DNA of 49,213 nt from CAYUST01 sp964447535 (GCA_964447535.1 CAYUST010000009.1:1-49213), one strand, 5' to 3'; shown: positions 18,435-30,809, counted from the first letter of the stretch. The notes: generated from the sequence alone by a model not told the origin. A program made the numbers and translations.

Positions 18435-18524
18435 ATTTTTTAAAATTTTAAAGTTCACGAATGATATTCTATACATATTATCAATAGAAAAGCAATATAT
18501 AATATAGTACTTTTTTCTTTTGTC

Positions 18525-18785
18525 ATGCTAGTAAACTACCTTGTTTTTTCGCTTTATTCTCGTATATACACGACATTCTTTATATGTTCACACGCTATGG
18601 GTCTCCTCCTCCTATTGCGCGATATGTGCAAGTACCCACGAGATGCTCACAAGGAGTCCAATAGATTCCATGAATTTTTGACGTTTCTCTTGAGGGATTA
18701 TCCCGCATTTTTGTGGACGAAACCATCGCTGCTGCGTGTGATAGTCTTTCCGTTGTTCTTGCTCTATTTTATGTTCAAAGAGTAG
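18525..18785 (+). CDS. Small membrane-associated hypothetical protein upstream of tsaD
   Basis: This encodes 86 residues (62 if the internal MGLLLLLRDM is the start). A hydrophobic N-terminal part, a charged middle (YPRDAHKESNRFHEFL) and a hydrophobic C-terminus (LLRVIVFPLFLLYFMFKE) are seen. The TAG lies three bases before the tsaD ATG, so it is probably part of that transcript. No family recognised; coding status rests on position and composition. Confidence 0.55.
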   Translation: MLVNYLVFSLYSRIYTTFFICSHAMGLLLLLRDMCKYPRDAHKESNRFHEFLTFLLRDYPAFLWTKPSLLRVIVFPLFLLYFMFKE

Positions 18786-18788
18786 TTT

Positions 18789-19901
18789 ATGTTTCGTACT
18801 TTGGCCATAGAAACCAGCTGTGATGATACCTCAGTCAGTATCGTGCGTGCAGAAGCATGACATTTTGTCGTAGAACAATTGAAGAGTTTTTCACAAATAG
18901 ATCTGCATCAACAGTATGGTGGGGTGGTGCCTGAGCTTGCCTATAGATCGCATGCGGAGAAAATTGTTCCCTTGCTTGCATCGTTGGGTGACAAAGATTT
19001 TTTTGCATCGTTAGACAATATTTGTGTCACTGCCGCTCCCTGACTGCCAGGTGCATTGGTTGTCGGTATCACTACTGCGTATACACTGGGCGCGATTTAC
19101 AAGTTGCCCGTGATCGAAGTGGATCATATTATGTGACATGTGTTTTCTGTACTCCTCGAAAGAAATATTGAAGACCTCAAGTTACCTGCCATTTGCCTGA
19201 CGGTGAGTGGTGGCCACAACGATATCTATGTGATCACCGATACTGCCACAGTTCCACAAACAAAAAATGAAGATCTCCAGCGACACAAAAGAGGACATCT
19301 CCCGGTCTGATCTACACGTCAGGTAGGACCGTTCACGGTAACTAAACTTGCCCAGACGATGGACGATGCAGCAGGCGAGGTCTTCGACAAAGTAGCAAGA
19401 ATGCTCGACGGACCCTATCCTGGAGGCGCACGAATAGGCCAGCAAGCTCTCTTGTGAAAAGAAAACCCTCAACGAGAATTTCGTGTTCGTGCTCAGCACG
19501 ACGAGGAGTGACTGTTTAGTTTCTCTGGTATCAAAGGACAAGTGCAACAACGTATTCAGCACCGAGTAACAGCGTATGGACCACTCACGGATGCAGATAG
19601 AGCTGATATTGCCTTTGGTTTCCAAGAAGCCGTTGTCGAAGCTTTGGCGAGCAAGGTGGCTTACTATACAACCCAACAGCATGCGCAATCAGTGCGGATC
19701 GTGTGAGGAGTTTCGGCTAATCACAGACTACGTGAAGTAGTACAACAACACCTTGCATTAGAATACCAAACCGCTATGCATATCCTGTTTCCCAAGCAGT
19801 TTGTGTATTGTACAGATAATGCCGCCATGATCGGCGTGTGTGGCGTGTTGTCCCATCAGCTAGACCGTTTTAGTGAACAGGCGAGAGATGATAACAAATA
19901 A
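18789..19901 (+). CDS. tsaD: tRNA N6-adenosine threonylcarbamoyltransferase TsaD
   Basis: The 370-residue protein is of usual length. Motifs in order: IETSCDDTSVSIV, PELAYRSHAEKI, the metal site DHIMGH (His113, His117, with Gly116 encoded by UGA), LTVSGGHNDIYV, AAGEVFDKVARMLD, FSFSGIKGQV, VGGVSANHRLRE and the last metal ligand in YCTDNAAMIG. It transfers the threonylcarbamoyl group to A37 of tRNAs that read ANN codons. Eight UGA codons are Gly, several at invariant positions. The next gene starts inside its last codons (14-base overlap), implying coupled translation. Confidence 0.96.
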
Positions 19902-21384
19902 AGTTTTTTGGAGTGTTGCAGGAGCGATTATCATCGTTCTTGCTTCTTGAATTGTCCGAAAATCTGGACAGTTGGATCCACTTAGTGGAAATACGAGTAC
20001 CTGAAGTGTAGAGGAGACACGAGAGAAAATGGCTCCGGATTCCCTACTCTTGACGGCAGGACTTGTCGAAGAACTTGGAGAGAATGCATTGCCAGAAATT
20101 CCTGATACTACTGACTTAGCTACTTTGTATCGTCAGGCTGCAGACCAAGATGATATGTTGACCCAATATCGTGTGCTTCAAGAACTTGCAAACCAACAAC
20201 CGTGAGAAGAACTTTTGCCCTATGTTATTCATGCTGCATTAGCAGTTCATGATTTTTCTGGGGCGTTTGCATCGATGATAACATTGCAATCACAAGGAAA
20301 GTTACTCACGTATGTTCGTCCTACTGATTTCGTATATACTTTATTCAATGCGATAGAACTCCATGTCAAAAATCTTGCACGCATCAAAAAATTTGTTCAT
20401 GATTTTGCACGTGACGGTGCTTTGACACCCGAGCAAAGTAACTACTATGATAGTCTCGTCGCTTTCACCAAAGGAGATACCAATCACTTTCAATACTTTA
20501 CCGACCTCCTTACGTGAGAATATCTCCCGTGGAAAAAAACCGTAGAACATATCAATGCTACCATGAGCTGATACAAAGATCCACCGGCATATTATTTTGA
20601 TGGACTGATCGCCCTTGAATTATTCAAGGAAGGCTATTACCAACCCGTTCGTGTTGTTGCACAACGCATCAACAAAATTGACCCCCAATATATTCTTCCA
20701 CGACAACTCCTAGCGTATGCGAGTATGCACCTGATGGACTGGCCCACCGCTATCATCGCACTCCAACAACTCAAACAACTTGATCCAGATAACCAACAGC
20801 GTTACTTTTTCTTGGAAGCAGTTGCGACCCGCTCCGCAGGTAATCTTCCTCAGAGTATAGCACTATTTTCACAAGTCACTGATCCAGAGTTTGCTCAGGA
20901 TGTAATGAGATATCTTTTGTTATTGTATGAAGAAACCGGTGATACCGATCGTTTTCTCGCTCAGGCTGAGGAACTCGCAACTCAATCATGATTGACAGTG
21001 CATGATTTTTATACGGTGTTTGATCTCGTGTTTTTCAAACCGATTAGAATGCAACAGCCAATGAGTCTCTTTACGGAATGATACCATACTATTCTTTTAT
21101 TTTTGGGTCGTTGTAAAGAGAGTATAGGTGAACAATATGGCTATGTGTGTTTGTATGGTAAAGCAGGTATGTTTTTGGCACATGGGTATCAAGAGAAGGC
21201 ATACAACTCACTCCAACAGCTGGTGAGACGATACCCACAACCGCGACTCTTCCAAACTTTAGCAAGCCTTGCAAAGGATCTCGGTGATGAGAAGCAAGCA
21301 AAGATGCGACGATCCAAAGCGCTCTTTGGATGAAGTGCCCCGCATTTCCAAAAACAAACACTTACCTTTCCTACAGATAAATAA
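19888..21384 (+). CDS. TPR-like protein with N-terminal membrane anchor
   Basis: The 498-residue protein starts MITNKVFWSVAGAIIIVLAS, a single signal-anchor helix, followed by a Gly/Ser/Thr linker and a long array of helix pairs. Patterns such as ALAVHDFSGAFASMITLQSQ, WPTAIIALQQLKQLDPDN and GYQEKAYNSLQQLVRRYPQP are tetratricopeptide-like. The helical array should lie outside the membrane if the anchor is N-in. About ten UGA codons are Gly. A scaffold in cell-envelope assembly is a reasonable guess, not shown. It overlaps the end of tsaD. Confidence 0.85.
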
Positions 21385-21467
21385 GCCCACATCATCACGT
21401 ACAAGGGATGTTGTGGACTTGCATTGCCTGGCAAAATAGGTAGTATCAGTCGACTTTTTTATGATTT

Positions 21468-21695
21468 ATGCACGACCATATGGAAACAGTCTATGCGATT
21501 GCTCATGGGATCTTGCTTATTGGTGGGGCACTGTGTGTGATTTTGGGTATGGTGATAGGGATTTTGATGATCTCTATTCTTTTCTCAATAAGTGCTATGG
21601 CTCGTGATGTCAGAAAAAAGTATGACCTACTACAGAATTATGTCATGCAACCATTTAGGTTGCTCAACAAGTTCCTGGATGATCCCCAAGAATAA
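21468..21695 (+). CDS. Small single-pass membrane protein upstream of secD
   Basis: This encodes 75 residues: a short N-terminus with a His-rich start (MHDHMETVYAIAH), one long hydrophobic helix (GILLIGGALCVILGMVIGIL and MISILFSIS) and a charged amphipathic tail (ARDVRKKYDLLQNYVMQ). No family recognised. It stands alone between the TPR gene and secD on the same strand with short gaps. Coding is supported by hydrophobic profile and TAA stop. Confidence 0.7.
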   Translation: MHDHMETVYAIAHGILLIGGALCVILGMVIGILMISILFSISAMARDVRKKYDLLQNYVMQPFRLLNKFLDDPQE

Positions 21696-21728
21696 TATTT
21701 CTTCTTTATTTTTTTGTGTGAGTTGGTA

Positions 21729-23435
21729 ATGAAAAAAGTTGCTATGGGAGGCTATCGATTATTGATGGCCATTTGTTTATGTATTGTCTTCTTTGTGTGA
21801 AATTCTTTTGATCCGAGTACGTGAAAGAGTAGTCGAATGCTTACCTCTCAAGGGATAAGTCATTTCAAAAAAGGAATGGATATTGCGTGAGGTGTGAGAC
21901 TTTCTTACAAAATGGACTTATCCAAGTACAAGGAAGTATATACCAATCCCCAAGAATTTGCTCAGATCACCAAGTGAGTCAAAGATATTATTCTCCAAAA
22001 CATTGATGGGAGAATTTCCAAGCTCGGAGTAAGTGATTACACAAGTTATATTCAGTCATTGAGTGACGGTGAATATGTCATTGTAGAGATTGGAGGTATT
22101 AGTAATCTAGATGAAGCTAAAGAAATTATTGGTAAGACAGTAGAGCTTGAATTCAAACTGCCGTATGTAGGAGATGGTACAGAACAACGTGCTACTAGAC
22201 AACTTATTGCCGAAGACTTACTCAAACAAGCAGTTCAAACACCAGCATTATTTGCAGGGTTGGCGAACACCAAAGCATCTGACAATATTTTTTACAATCA
22301 TTTCACGGGAGCAACTGCTGAGACCTTGCCTGTAATGCATCAAAAAGACCTTGCTCGTTTTGCTACTCTTCCTACAGGTACCGTTACGTCGACCTTATTG
22401 GAATGAGTATATGGTACGGGCTTGACGTTGGTTGACGGACAACCCCAAGAGACGTTACTCGATGGTTGGGTAATCAGCAAATTCAATGGTATGCGTACTG
22501 TGGAGTCTACTGACCTTTCATGAAACAAATCTACACAAGTATATTATGATATTGAAGATATTTTGGTGACCTACAAACCACTGTGGGTGACGGCACAAGA
22601 TCCCAAAACCAAAAAAATTCTCAATGGTGCAAACTTCAAGTATGCAAATGTAAGTCAATCACCCACATGACAACCAGTTGCAGTTATCAACTTTGATGAT
22701 GGAGGTAAAGAAGTATTCTGTAATATTACTACAGCTATTGTTGGTAAACAGTTAGCTATTTTTGTCGGAGGTGAATTAGTAACTGCGCCGGTCATCAGAG
22801 AGCAAATCTGTGGTGGTAGTGCACAAATTGATGGACAGTTTGATATGATTTCTGTCAAAGCATTAGTGGAGAATCTCAATGAGTGAGCACTGCCTGCACC
22901 TTTGATTCTTTCGCACGAAGAAAAAGTATCTCCTTCGCTAGGAGCAACTGCTGAGCAAGGCGCTTTGCTTGCTTGATTGGTAGGATTCGTCGTCATCGCT
23001 TGTATTATGATATATATGTATGGACGGAAATGGGGAGGCATCGCTCTTTGGACATTGGTAAGTTATCTCTTGGTGCAGTTTGCTATTATCAAGTTAGTGG
23101 GATATGCCCTTTCATTGAGTGGTATTGCTGCTATTTTGTTGAGTATAGGTATGGGTGTAGATGCGAACGTACTTATCTTTGAAAGACTCAAGGAAGAGCG
23201 CGCAGAGCACAAATCACGGTACAATGCAATTACTGATGGATATCAAAGAAGTAAGTCAGCTATTATTGATGGGAACATGACAACCTTCATGATAGCAATG
23301 TTGTTGTTCTTTATGGGTACCAATGCGTTCAAAGGATTTGGTACAATGTTGATGATTAATAATTTGTTGACGCTCTTTGTTATCATGCCTTTGACCAAGA
23401 AGTTTCTCTTATTTGTCTACGAGGAAAAGGAATAA
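21729..23435 (+). CDS. secD: Protein translocase subunit SecD
   Basis: The 568-residue protein has an N-terminal helix, the FKKGMDIAGGVRLSYKM strand (the GxDLxGG motif), a large periplasmic-type P1 head, a second IEVGG-like strand (VIVEIGGISNLDEAKEI), and a five-helix C-terminal bundle with SIGMGVDANVLIFERLKEE and the later G-x-x-R-S-K-S-A-I-I-D-G-N-x-T-T motif. It pulls preproteins across the membrane using the ion gradient. Nine UGA codons are Gly, two within conserved turns. SecF is usually the next gene or fused, but here a different gene follows. Confidence 0.94.
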
Positions 23436-23480
23436 GAACAATTGTCACTTGATTTTTACCCTTTTGATATATCGTTCACG

Positions 23481-26400
23481 ATGATTAAAAAAGTATTTTT
23501 GGTGCTAGCACTAGTGGTGTTGGGGTATGTTGGATTCTCATTTTTCAATGAGTATATGGCATATCATGGGTACTATGAGTGAATGCTCAAAGGACGACAA
23601 AATGGGAAAACGATTTTGAGCGCGCTCATGTTTGGTATGATTCCAACAGCGTATCTGATGTTTAGTAAGAAAAAAAACTTTTGGACACTAGTCGTAGCGT
23701 TACTCATCAATCTCTTTCTGTTTGGACTGACCTACATCATTATGAGGGCAGAGTTGCTTGGTGGCACAATAAAATTTCTTTTCAATACTATCTTGTTGTT
23801 TGGTATAGCTATCTACACGCTAGTTGGATTCTATATGACAGGTACCTATCTCAAGGAGAAGTTTCTCCGTTTGGGGACTACTGCTATTTTCGATGTATTG
23901 ATTAATCTGGGATTAGGATTAGCAGCTTTCTTGGTGGTTACCTATGTATTGGTATTGCTCAATATTTTCCATCCGGTATTGACCCGATTAGTATTTATTG
24001 TGCCTATTCTTATTAAACTCCTCCGAACAAGAGATTGGCAAGATGACCGAGCAATCGTTGAACAGTCATTACACGTGATGCAGTGAGCAATGCATCATGT
24101 ATGGTATATCTTTTTTGCACTACCATTCGTAGCTTTTGCAGTCCAATCTTGGGCGATAGGTCAGGTGGTTATTTGGACATATGTGACTGCTGCAATAGCA
24201 ATAGCCTTGATCACTACCTATCGACAGTTTTCATCTAAGTCTGGTGATCGATGAGTAGAGGAGTTGTTGTCTACGAGCTTCTGGGCAGAGTTTTTGATCT
24301 TCTTGATGATCTTACTTTCTATTGTCTACTTGGATCTTGGATTTATGCTTGCCTATATTCCCTATCCTACTGCGTGGGATGCAAACCATGCGTATATGTT
24401 CTTCCCCAAGATGTGGGCTGCGCATAATGGCTATTATTGGAATGAGATAAATATGGCAGTTACGCCACATTTGTGGTACATATATATTACCTTTTGGTTT
24501 TCATTGGTACAACCGTTTGGATCATTCTTTGGTATTTCGCCAGATACGGTAGCTATTGAAATGAATTTCTGGAGTGGTATTTTCGTATTACTGTTTGGTT
24601 TGGGATTGATTTCAGAAGTGATTTGATATCTAGGACATACGATGCGTGTGATCAATCGTGATGCACGTTTGTATGTATTGGGCATGGGATGGTTTATGCT
24701 TTTGCTTTGGTTGATGAGTGGTATGGGAGCGTTCCTTGTCTTCATCGACAACAAAACTGATCTGGGAGTAATGGCGTTGATTATTTTGGCAATGTATAGT
24801 TGATTCTACTTCTTGCGTGCGTTAGCACAACATGCAAAGGATGAAAACTACAAACGTGTACATCGTGATCTTGTCATGGTCATAGTATTATCTGGATTCT
24901 TTTATGCAATTGCTGCATTGGCGAAACCAACTGCGATGTTTGATGTAGTCAACTTTGGTCTCTTCTTGCGATGGATTTGGTTTGGAATCTTGGGGGTAAT
25001 TGGCGTGATGTTGGCAATTATCGGAGCACTCAGCGCAATGAAGTTTTCAGGAATCGATGCATATATTACACCAGCTTTGGGTAAATGGGCACTCTCTTTG
25101 GGTGGATGAGTATTTATTGCTGATGTAGGTCGCGCATGGCTCAAGAAATTGTTGCATGTAGGACAGTATTTCTTGTTGTGGGCGGGGACGTTTATTATCT
25201 CCATTGTCGTCATCAAATGACCATATGTCGTTGCACATACGTTGGTCTATGCTGATTGATTTTCTGTATGATCCGTTATCAAGAATATCTTGTTTAGTAA
25301 AGCACCTACTCAGTCATCACTTCCGACTCATAGACAGATACCACTGTATGCACAGACAGACGGTGTAATCGCACCTGTGGCGGATTGTTCATTGAGCACA
25401 CTTGGACTAGCTGATACAGAGGAACTCTATACGACTATCAAATCACAAGAGGAGGGTGGTGATGGATACTCTGAAGATGTAGGTAGATATATTGGGTATG
25501 GTTGGAAATGAGGCACCAATGATCAACAAAGAGGAATCAAACCATTCATTGGCGTATGGCGAGGACAATTGATGAGTCCTGGTTGTCATGGATTCAACCC
25601 ATTCGATTGGAATGTCAAAGATGCAGTAGCATTGTGTACCTATGAGACATCATGGAAAGCACTTACCCCAGAAACGTTTGACACACTCAGCAAAGAAATC
25701 CCGAGTGATTCACCGATTAGTGAAGAGTTTGCTACCTTGGCCCAAGCTGCAAAATCATGAGGCAATCCTGCACAATTGCGTATTACGTACGCGGCAGAGT
25801 TCAATGCAGTAGATAGTTTCATGCAAGATAATACTATCAAGGTAGTCGCCTATGATGGCATCAATCATGTTTTCGTTCCATATAAATATTTGAATGTGTT
25901 CAATATTAGTTTCAACTGGTCACTCCAAAACCTCAGTAGTTACTATACAGACATTGGTATCATGTGGATTATATTGATACTTTTCGTATTGATTGGAGCA
26001 GGATATGGTATTGCGACACGTAATCACCAACTTACCGGCATAAGTGTCGTGACGCTGTGTGGTTGGTTGTTGTGGACGTTTGTCGGTGGTGGTATTTTGT
26101 GGTATGCAATTGGTATCATCATCTGGACAATCTTGTCGTTCATTTTCTTCATCTATACGTTGTTGACGGATCGTGATCAGAATAATAGACTGTTGGCTAC
26201 GTTCTTGATACTGGGCTTCTTTGCCTTCGGAATGCTGCAAATGGTACTGAACTTGGCAAGAATAGCTTCGCAGTGAGGTGGTGGTGCATTTATTTGGTAC
26301 AAGACCAACAATGGAAGAGTAGAACAGTTTGATGAATCCCTCAATCGTTTGACACCTTCTACCAATAGATTTGGAGCTGATGATGTTTTTGCATTACAGT

Positions 26401-27212
26401 TCCCACATTACAATGCATTCTTGGATACTATTAATACCAGAAAAGAAGATGAGGGTGTCTATATTGCAGGTACCTATGCTAGATACTTTGTCAAAGATCA
26501 AACCAATGTCACTGCAGATAATATGCTTGGAGGACTGTGGCTCTTGTTTTCTGATAATGATCCTTGCAAGTCATATTTGAGATTGAAGGACAAAAAGATT
26601 AAGTATATTGTGATTGATCCCAATATTGGTACGGTAGTGCAAGGAGCAGGAAACAACACCTTGTTCGATAGATTCTTTGGTAAAATTGATACTACGACCA
26701 ATACTATTATTGATGATGGCGCATTTACTATGCTTGCTAAATTAGCACAAAGAGGATATGTTCGTCATGTAACTTCCAACAACATCGGTGCTAAATATGC
26801 ATTCACTATGCCAGATAGTACTTTTGGAGGCATGCAAGGAGATGCACTCGCCTTATTTAGAGCAAGAATGGCTATTATGAGATTCTTCGGTGGCACCAAC
26901 ACGCCTATGTTCGCTGCAGCAGTGGATATTGCAACTCAGAGAATCAAAGATGGTACGTTCATCACGGATATTGCTGAGATCATGGGTGTGCAAATTAGAG
27001 AAGAGAAGATGTTGGATCTTGCAAGAAGACCTACCATAGTTGCTGCTGATATGGCAGACCTGACGAGTGATGAAAGAAAAGCATTTAGTCAATTACTCGG
27101 TATACGTCAATCTGGCACAGATGATGCTGCACTCAAGCAAGTTGCAGGACAAATTTTGGGAAGCACTATTGGTGCAGGTAATCAGTTGATCGTTTTGGAG
27201 GTTGTCGAGTAG
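23481..27212 (+). CDS. Giant polytopic membrane protein, possible GT-C-type glycosyltransferase
   Basis: A single 1243-residue frame is open when UGA is Gly. It has roughly 13-16 hydrophobic helices: one at the N-terminus, a block to about residue 590, then an extramembrane loop with Cys residues (about 600-800), another four-helix block (about 820-930) and a soluble C-terminal domain. YPTAWDANHAYMFFPKMWA after an early helix recalls the acidic residue in the first loop of GT-C enzymes, and IKYIVIDPN in the C-terminal domain recalls the soluble domain of oligosaccharyltransferase-like proteins. Both are by eye and weak. It follows secD directly and ends in TAG just before rpoD. Confidence 0.75.
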
Positions 27213-27261
27213 TCTGTATTGTTCCTTGTTCACTTTTATTCTTTTTGCTCGTTCGTTGCTG

Positions 27262-28527
27262 ATGATGCAAGCCAAAATTGCACTTTGGGATAAATTATAT
27301 GATGATATTTCTGATCTGACGCCTGGACTCCAAAAGATTCTGAGAGCGTGATTGGAAAAAGAATATATTACTGAAGATGAAATTCTGTCCGAAATTAATG
27401 ATATCGAGAAGCAAGTTGAATTACTTGAAAAATTCTATGAGTTAGCTGATAAACTTAGTGTCAGAATTGAAACGATTGAGGACATTTTGGTCAAGGAAGT
27501 CAGAAAGCAACAAGGTGACACCAAGCTAGGTAAGATTACGCTCTATGATACTACCCATACGATCAATGACAAGCAGTACAATGACTTCATCAAATTGTAC
27601 TTCAATGAGATCTCCAAGATACCGTTGCTCAGTGCAGATGAAGAGAAAGAACTTGCCTATGCTATCAGATACAACGAAAACGAAGATTTTGCTAGGAAGA
27701 AACTCATCTCATCCAACTTGAGATTAGTTATTAGTATTGCCAAGAAGTTTTTGGGATCGAGATTGTCATTCTTGGATCTTATCCAAGAGGGCAATACAGG
27801 ACTCATCAAAGCAATAGAAAAATTTGATCCAGATAAAGATTTCAAATTCTCCACCTATGCAACCTGGTGGATCAAACAATCTATCACCAAGGCCATAGCT
27901 GACATGACCAAGAATGTCCGTATTCCCGTCCATTTGATAGACGAAATCAACGCTTACAACAAGGCTTCACAAGTACTCTTTCAGAAGTTAGGTAGAGAAG
28001 CAACTTCCAAAGAAGTTGCACAACACCTCTGATTTCCTATCAAAAAAATCAAAAAATTGGAAGAAGTAATTTTCGGTAATGTGTCACTTGATGCAGAAAT
28101 TGGTGATGATGGTAAGGATAGTTTGGGAGATTTATTGGCAGATGAAGCTACGCTCAGACCTGATCAACACGTCCAAAAAGAGACCCTCAAAGAGAACCTT
28201 GAATATATTTTGGATATGCTCGATGAAAGAGAAGCAAAGATTATCAAAATGAGATATGGAATTGACGGCCCCAAATATACGCTCGAGCAAGTAGGTGCAG
28301 AATTTAATGTAACCAGAGAGCGTGTGAGACAGATCGAACAAAAGGTTCTTCAAAAACTCAAGGAGCATGAAGGTTTGCAGAAGCTCCTGGGTCTCGAGGA
28401 TGATTTTGAGAAATACAAAGCACTAGGTGACAAAAGGAGAAAGAAGAAAAAAGCTGCCAAAGTCATCTACGAAGAAGAAGAGGAAGTCGAGGACAAAGAG
28501 GTTTCTTTTGATTTTGATGAAGAATAA
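27262..28527 (+). CDS. rpoD: RNA polymerase sigma-70 factor (RpoD, primary sigma)
   Basis: The 421-residue protein shows region 1.2 (YFNEISKIPLLSADEEKELA), region 2 (LRLVISIAKKFLG, LDLIQEGNTGLIKAIEKFDP, FKFSTYATWWIKQSI), region 3 (RIPVHLIDEINAY) and region 4 (LDEREAKIIKMRYGID, YTLEQVGAEFNVTRERVRQI). Region 1.1 is shortened. The C-terminus has an unusual extension: a Lys-rich block followed by an acidic tail (EEEEEVEDKEVSFDFDEE). Two UGA codons are Gly. As the housekeeping sigma it directs RNA polymerase to -10/-35 promoters. The start is one of two adjacent ATGs. Confidence 0.95.
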
Positions 28528-28548
28528 TACGTATATACCCACAGAGTT

Positions 28549-28597
28549 CCTCCCTTTAGAAGGGAGGTGGCGAGTGTAACGAGCCGGAGGGTTTTGA
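28549..28597. repeat. Intergenic repeat between rpoD and proS
   Basis: It holds a hairpin CCTCCCTTTAGAAGGGAGG and then TGGCGAGTGTAACGAGCCGG. The latter part recurs in reverse orientation at 35598. The hairpin could also weaken read-through from rpoD. Confidence 0.8.
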
Positions 28598-28613
28598 CCC
28601 AACACCCATTTGA

Positions 28614-28648
28614 TTACTTCTTAACTCTTAATTCTTAAATCTCGTTCT
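28614..28648 (+). repeat. Pyrimidine/A-rich leader repeat before proS
   Basis: The leader reads CTTCTTAACTCTTAATTCTT before the ATG, with no Shine-Dalgarno sequence. Nearly identical leaders stand before the genes at 30249, 32845 and 35718. Confidence 0.6.
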
Positions 28649-28649
28649 T

Positions 28650-30164
28650 ATGGCCAAACTACCCACCAGAGCAGAAAACTTTTCTGAACGATACAACCAA
28701 CTCGTCGAGATGGCTGGTTTGGCAGAGCATAGTGACGTGCGTGGCTGTATGGTGATCAAGCCCTGGGGCTATGCTATCTGGGAACGTATGCAACAGATAT
28801 TAGACGGCATGTTCAAGGCAACGGGTCACCAGAATGCCTATTTTCCGCTGTTTATTCCCAAGTCCTACTTGGCCAAGGAAGCAAATCACGTAGATGGGTT
28901 TGCCAAAGAGTGCGCTGTAGTCACCCACTACCGTCTCAAAGCTGATCCTGTACATGGCGTTATCGTTGACCCCGAAGCAAAACTAGAAGAAGAGTTGATT
29001 ATCCGTCCTACGTCTGAGACGATTATTTGGAATACCTACAAGAAGCGAATTAGCTCATATCGCGATCTTCCCATTTTGATCAATCAGCGAGCAAATGTGG
29101 TGAGATGGGAGATGAGGACGAGAATGTTTTTGCGTACTGCGGAATTTCTCTGGCAAGAAGGTCACACAGCACATGCGACTGACGAGGAAGCAGAGGTAGA
29201 AGCCATGAAAATGCTAAAGGTCTACGAACTCTTTTTCAAAACAGTATTAGCAATAGATCCGGTAGCAGGTAGGAAATCTGAAAGTGAAAAATTTGCGGGA
29301 GCAGATCATACCTATACACTGGAGGCGTATATGCAGGATGGCAAAGCCTTGCAATCATGTACGTCTCATCACCTCGGACAAAATTTTGCCAAAGCGTTTG
29401 ACGTGAAATTCAAGGATACAAACAATGAAGAGCAATTCGTCTACGCTACATCACGATGAGCAAGTACTCGTATGATGTGAGGATTGATTTTATCACATAG
29501 TGATGATAAGGGCTTAATTTTACCACCGGTGCTCGCACCTGTCCATGTGGTCATCGTGCCTATTTTCAAGACGCCAAATGAGTATACGGAGCTCATGGAC
29601 TATATCTCACCTGCGGTACAAACACTCGAACAACAAGCTTTGACCTTGCAGTATACGTTGGATAAGCCTTTCACCTGCCATGTGCCACTTACCGTCAACA
29701 TCGATGCAGATGATCAAAATTCGCCTGGATGGAAATATGCGGAATACGAACTCAAATGAGTTCCCGTGAGAATTGCTGTCGGCAAGAGAGATAAAGAACA
29801 AGGAGTAGTGGAAGTGGCACGTAGAGATACTGGCACCAAACAATCAGTTGCAATAGCTGATTTGCCTAGTTTTGTGCTACAGACCTTGCAAGAGATGCAA
29901 CAAGACTTATTGCATCGCAATCTGGCTATGAGAGAATCCAATACGGTACTAGTAGATACCTATGAGCAATTTAAACAAGCACTTGATGCTGGTAAGTTTG
30001 TCCTCGCCCATCGAGATGGCACTGCCGAGACAGAAGAAAAGATCAAACAAGAGTGCAACTGTGTGACGAGATGTATCCCATTCAATAGTCCAATGGAACC
30101 CGGAGTTTGTGTATACTCTGGTAATCCAAGTAAGCAAAGAGTCTTATTCGCGAGAGCATATTAG
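28650..30164 (+). CDS. proS: Prolyl-tRNA synthetase, archaeal/eukaryotic type
   Basis: The 504-residue protein is of the short ProRS type without the editing insertion domain. Class II motif 2 appears as ANVVRWEMRTRMFLRTAEFLWQ with GHTAHAT, and RPTSETIIW precedes it. Motif 3 GASTRMMGGLIL has two UGA-encoded glycines. The C-terminal region ends in YSGNPSKQRVLFARAY, as in archaeal-type enzymes that bind a zinc-stabilised tail. It charges tRNA-Pro in the cytoplasm. The ATG follows a pyrimidine-rich leader. The stop is TAG. Confidence 0.95.
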
Positions 30165-30220
30165 CAAATAATCAAATATACAAATAGTCAAAATGCAAAA
30201 CGGATTATTTGTGGTCTAAT

Positions 30221-30248
30221 TTCTCAATTCTTAACCCTTATTTCTCCT
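30221..30248 (+). repeat. Leader repeat before the DUF1543 gene
   Basis: TTCTCAATTCTTAACCCTTA then TTTCTCCT directly precedes the ATG; it is similar to the leaders at 28614, 32815 and 35691 and contains no Shine-Dalgarno motif. The rest of the 84-base gap from proS is A/T-rich and shows nothing else. Confidence 0.5.
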
Positions 30249-30785
30249 ATGAAACTTTTTGCTGTCTATCTCTGAGGAAGAGTTGCTTGATGTCATGTTG
30301 AAATGCATGACGTCCAATTTTCTGTAGGCGAGAAAATAGAGGATTGTTATGAGGATCTCCAACAAAAGCGATGTGGTTTGCCTACCTGTCATATAGATGC
30401 CTTTCTCGAACTCAAATATGTGGATGGCTATGAAATCTCATTTACTGACACACCACAAGTGAGTGATTATAAACTCTATTTCGTCAATGCGGGTGGCTAT
30501 GATCCACAGAAATTTGGAGAAAACCATGCAATAGGCTTTTATGTTGCTCCTTCCCCACCTGCTGCGACCAAGAAAGCATTGGCTGTTTTGTGTGCAGGAG
30601 AAGAGAAGAAACACCAAGATGATCTCTATGATGTAGATGATTGTATTGCACTAGAAAAAGTACGTGACAAATATATTGTATTGACACCAACCCATTTGAC
30701 ACAAGACTTTTTGCCTATGTTTTATGGGTACGGGAAACTGGATAAAGATCTTTCTCAAGAGATAGTCCATCAAAACTATAAATAA
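30249..30785 (+). CDS. DUF1543 family protein
   Basis: The 178-residue protein begins MKLFAVYLGGRVAGCHVEMHDVQF, the typical DUF1543 opening K-L-F-x-V-x-L-G-G-R...E-x-H-D-V-x-F. UGA codes for two of the first glycines (codons 9 and 14). A second similar unit with YKLYFVNAGGYDPQKFGENH follows. Function of the family is not known. It stands between proS and purF on the same strand with gaps of 84 and 24 bases. Confidence 0.88.
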
Positions 30786-30809
30786 CCTTTATTTCATCCA
30801 AGAATCCTC

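Noticed and set aside
19182..19688. A 168-residue minus-strand frame within tsaD.
   Set aside because: TsaD motifs run through the same bases on the plus strand; the minus frame has no recognisable features.
21385..21420. A hairpin (CCACATCATC/GATGTTGTGG) as terminator after the TPR gene.
   Set aside because: One mismatch and no T-run follow it; too weak to call.
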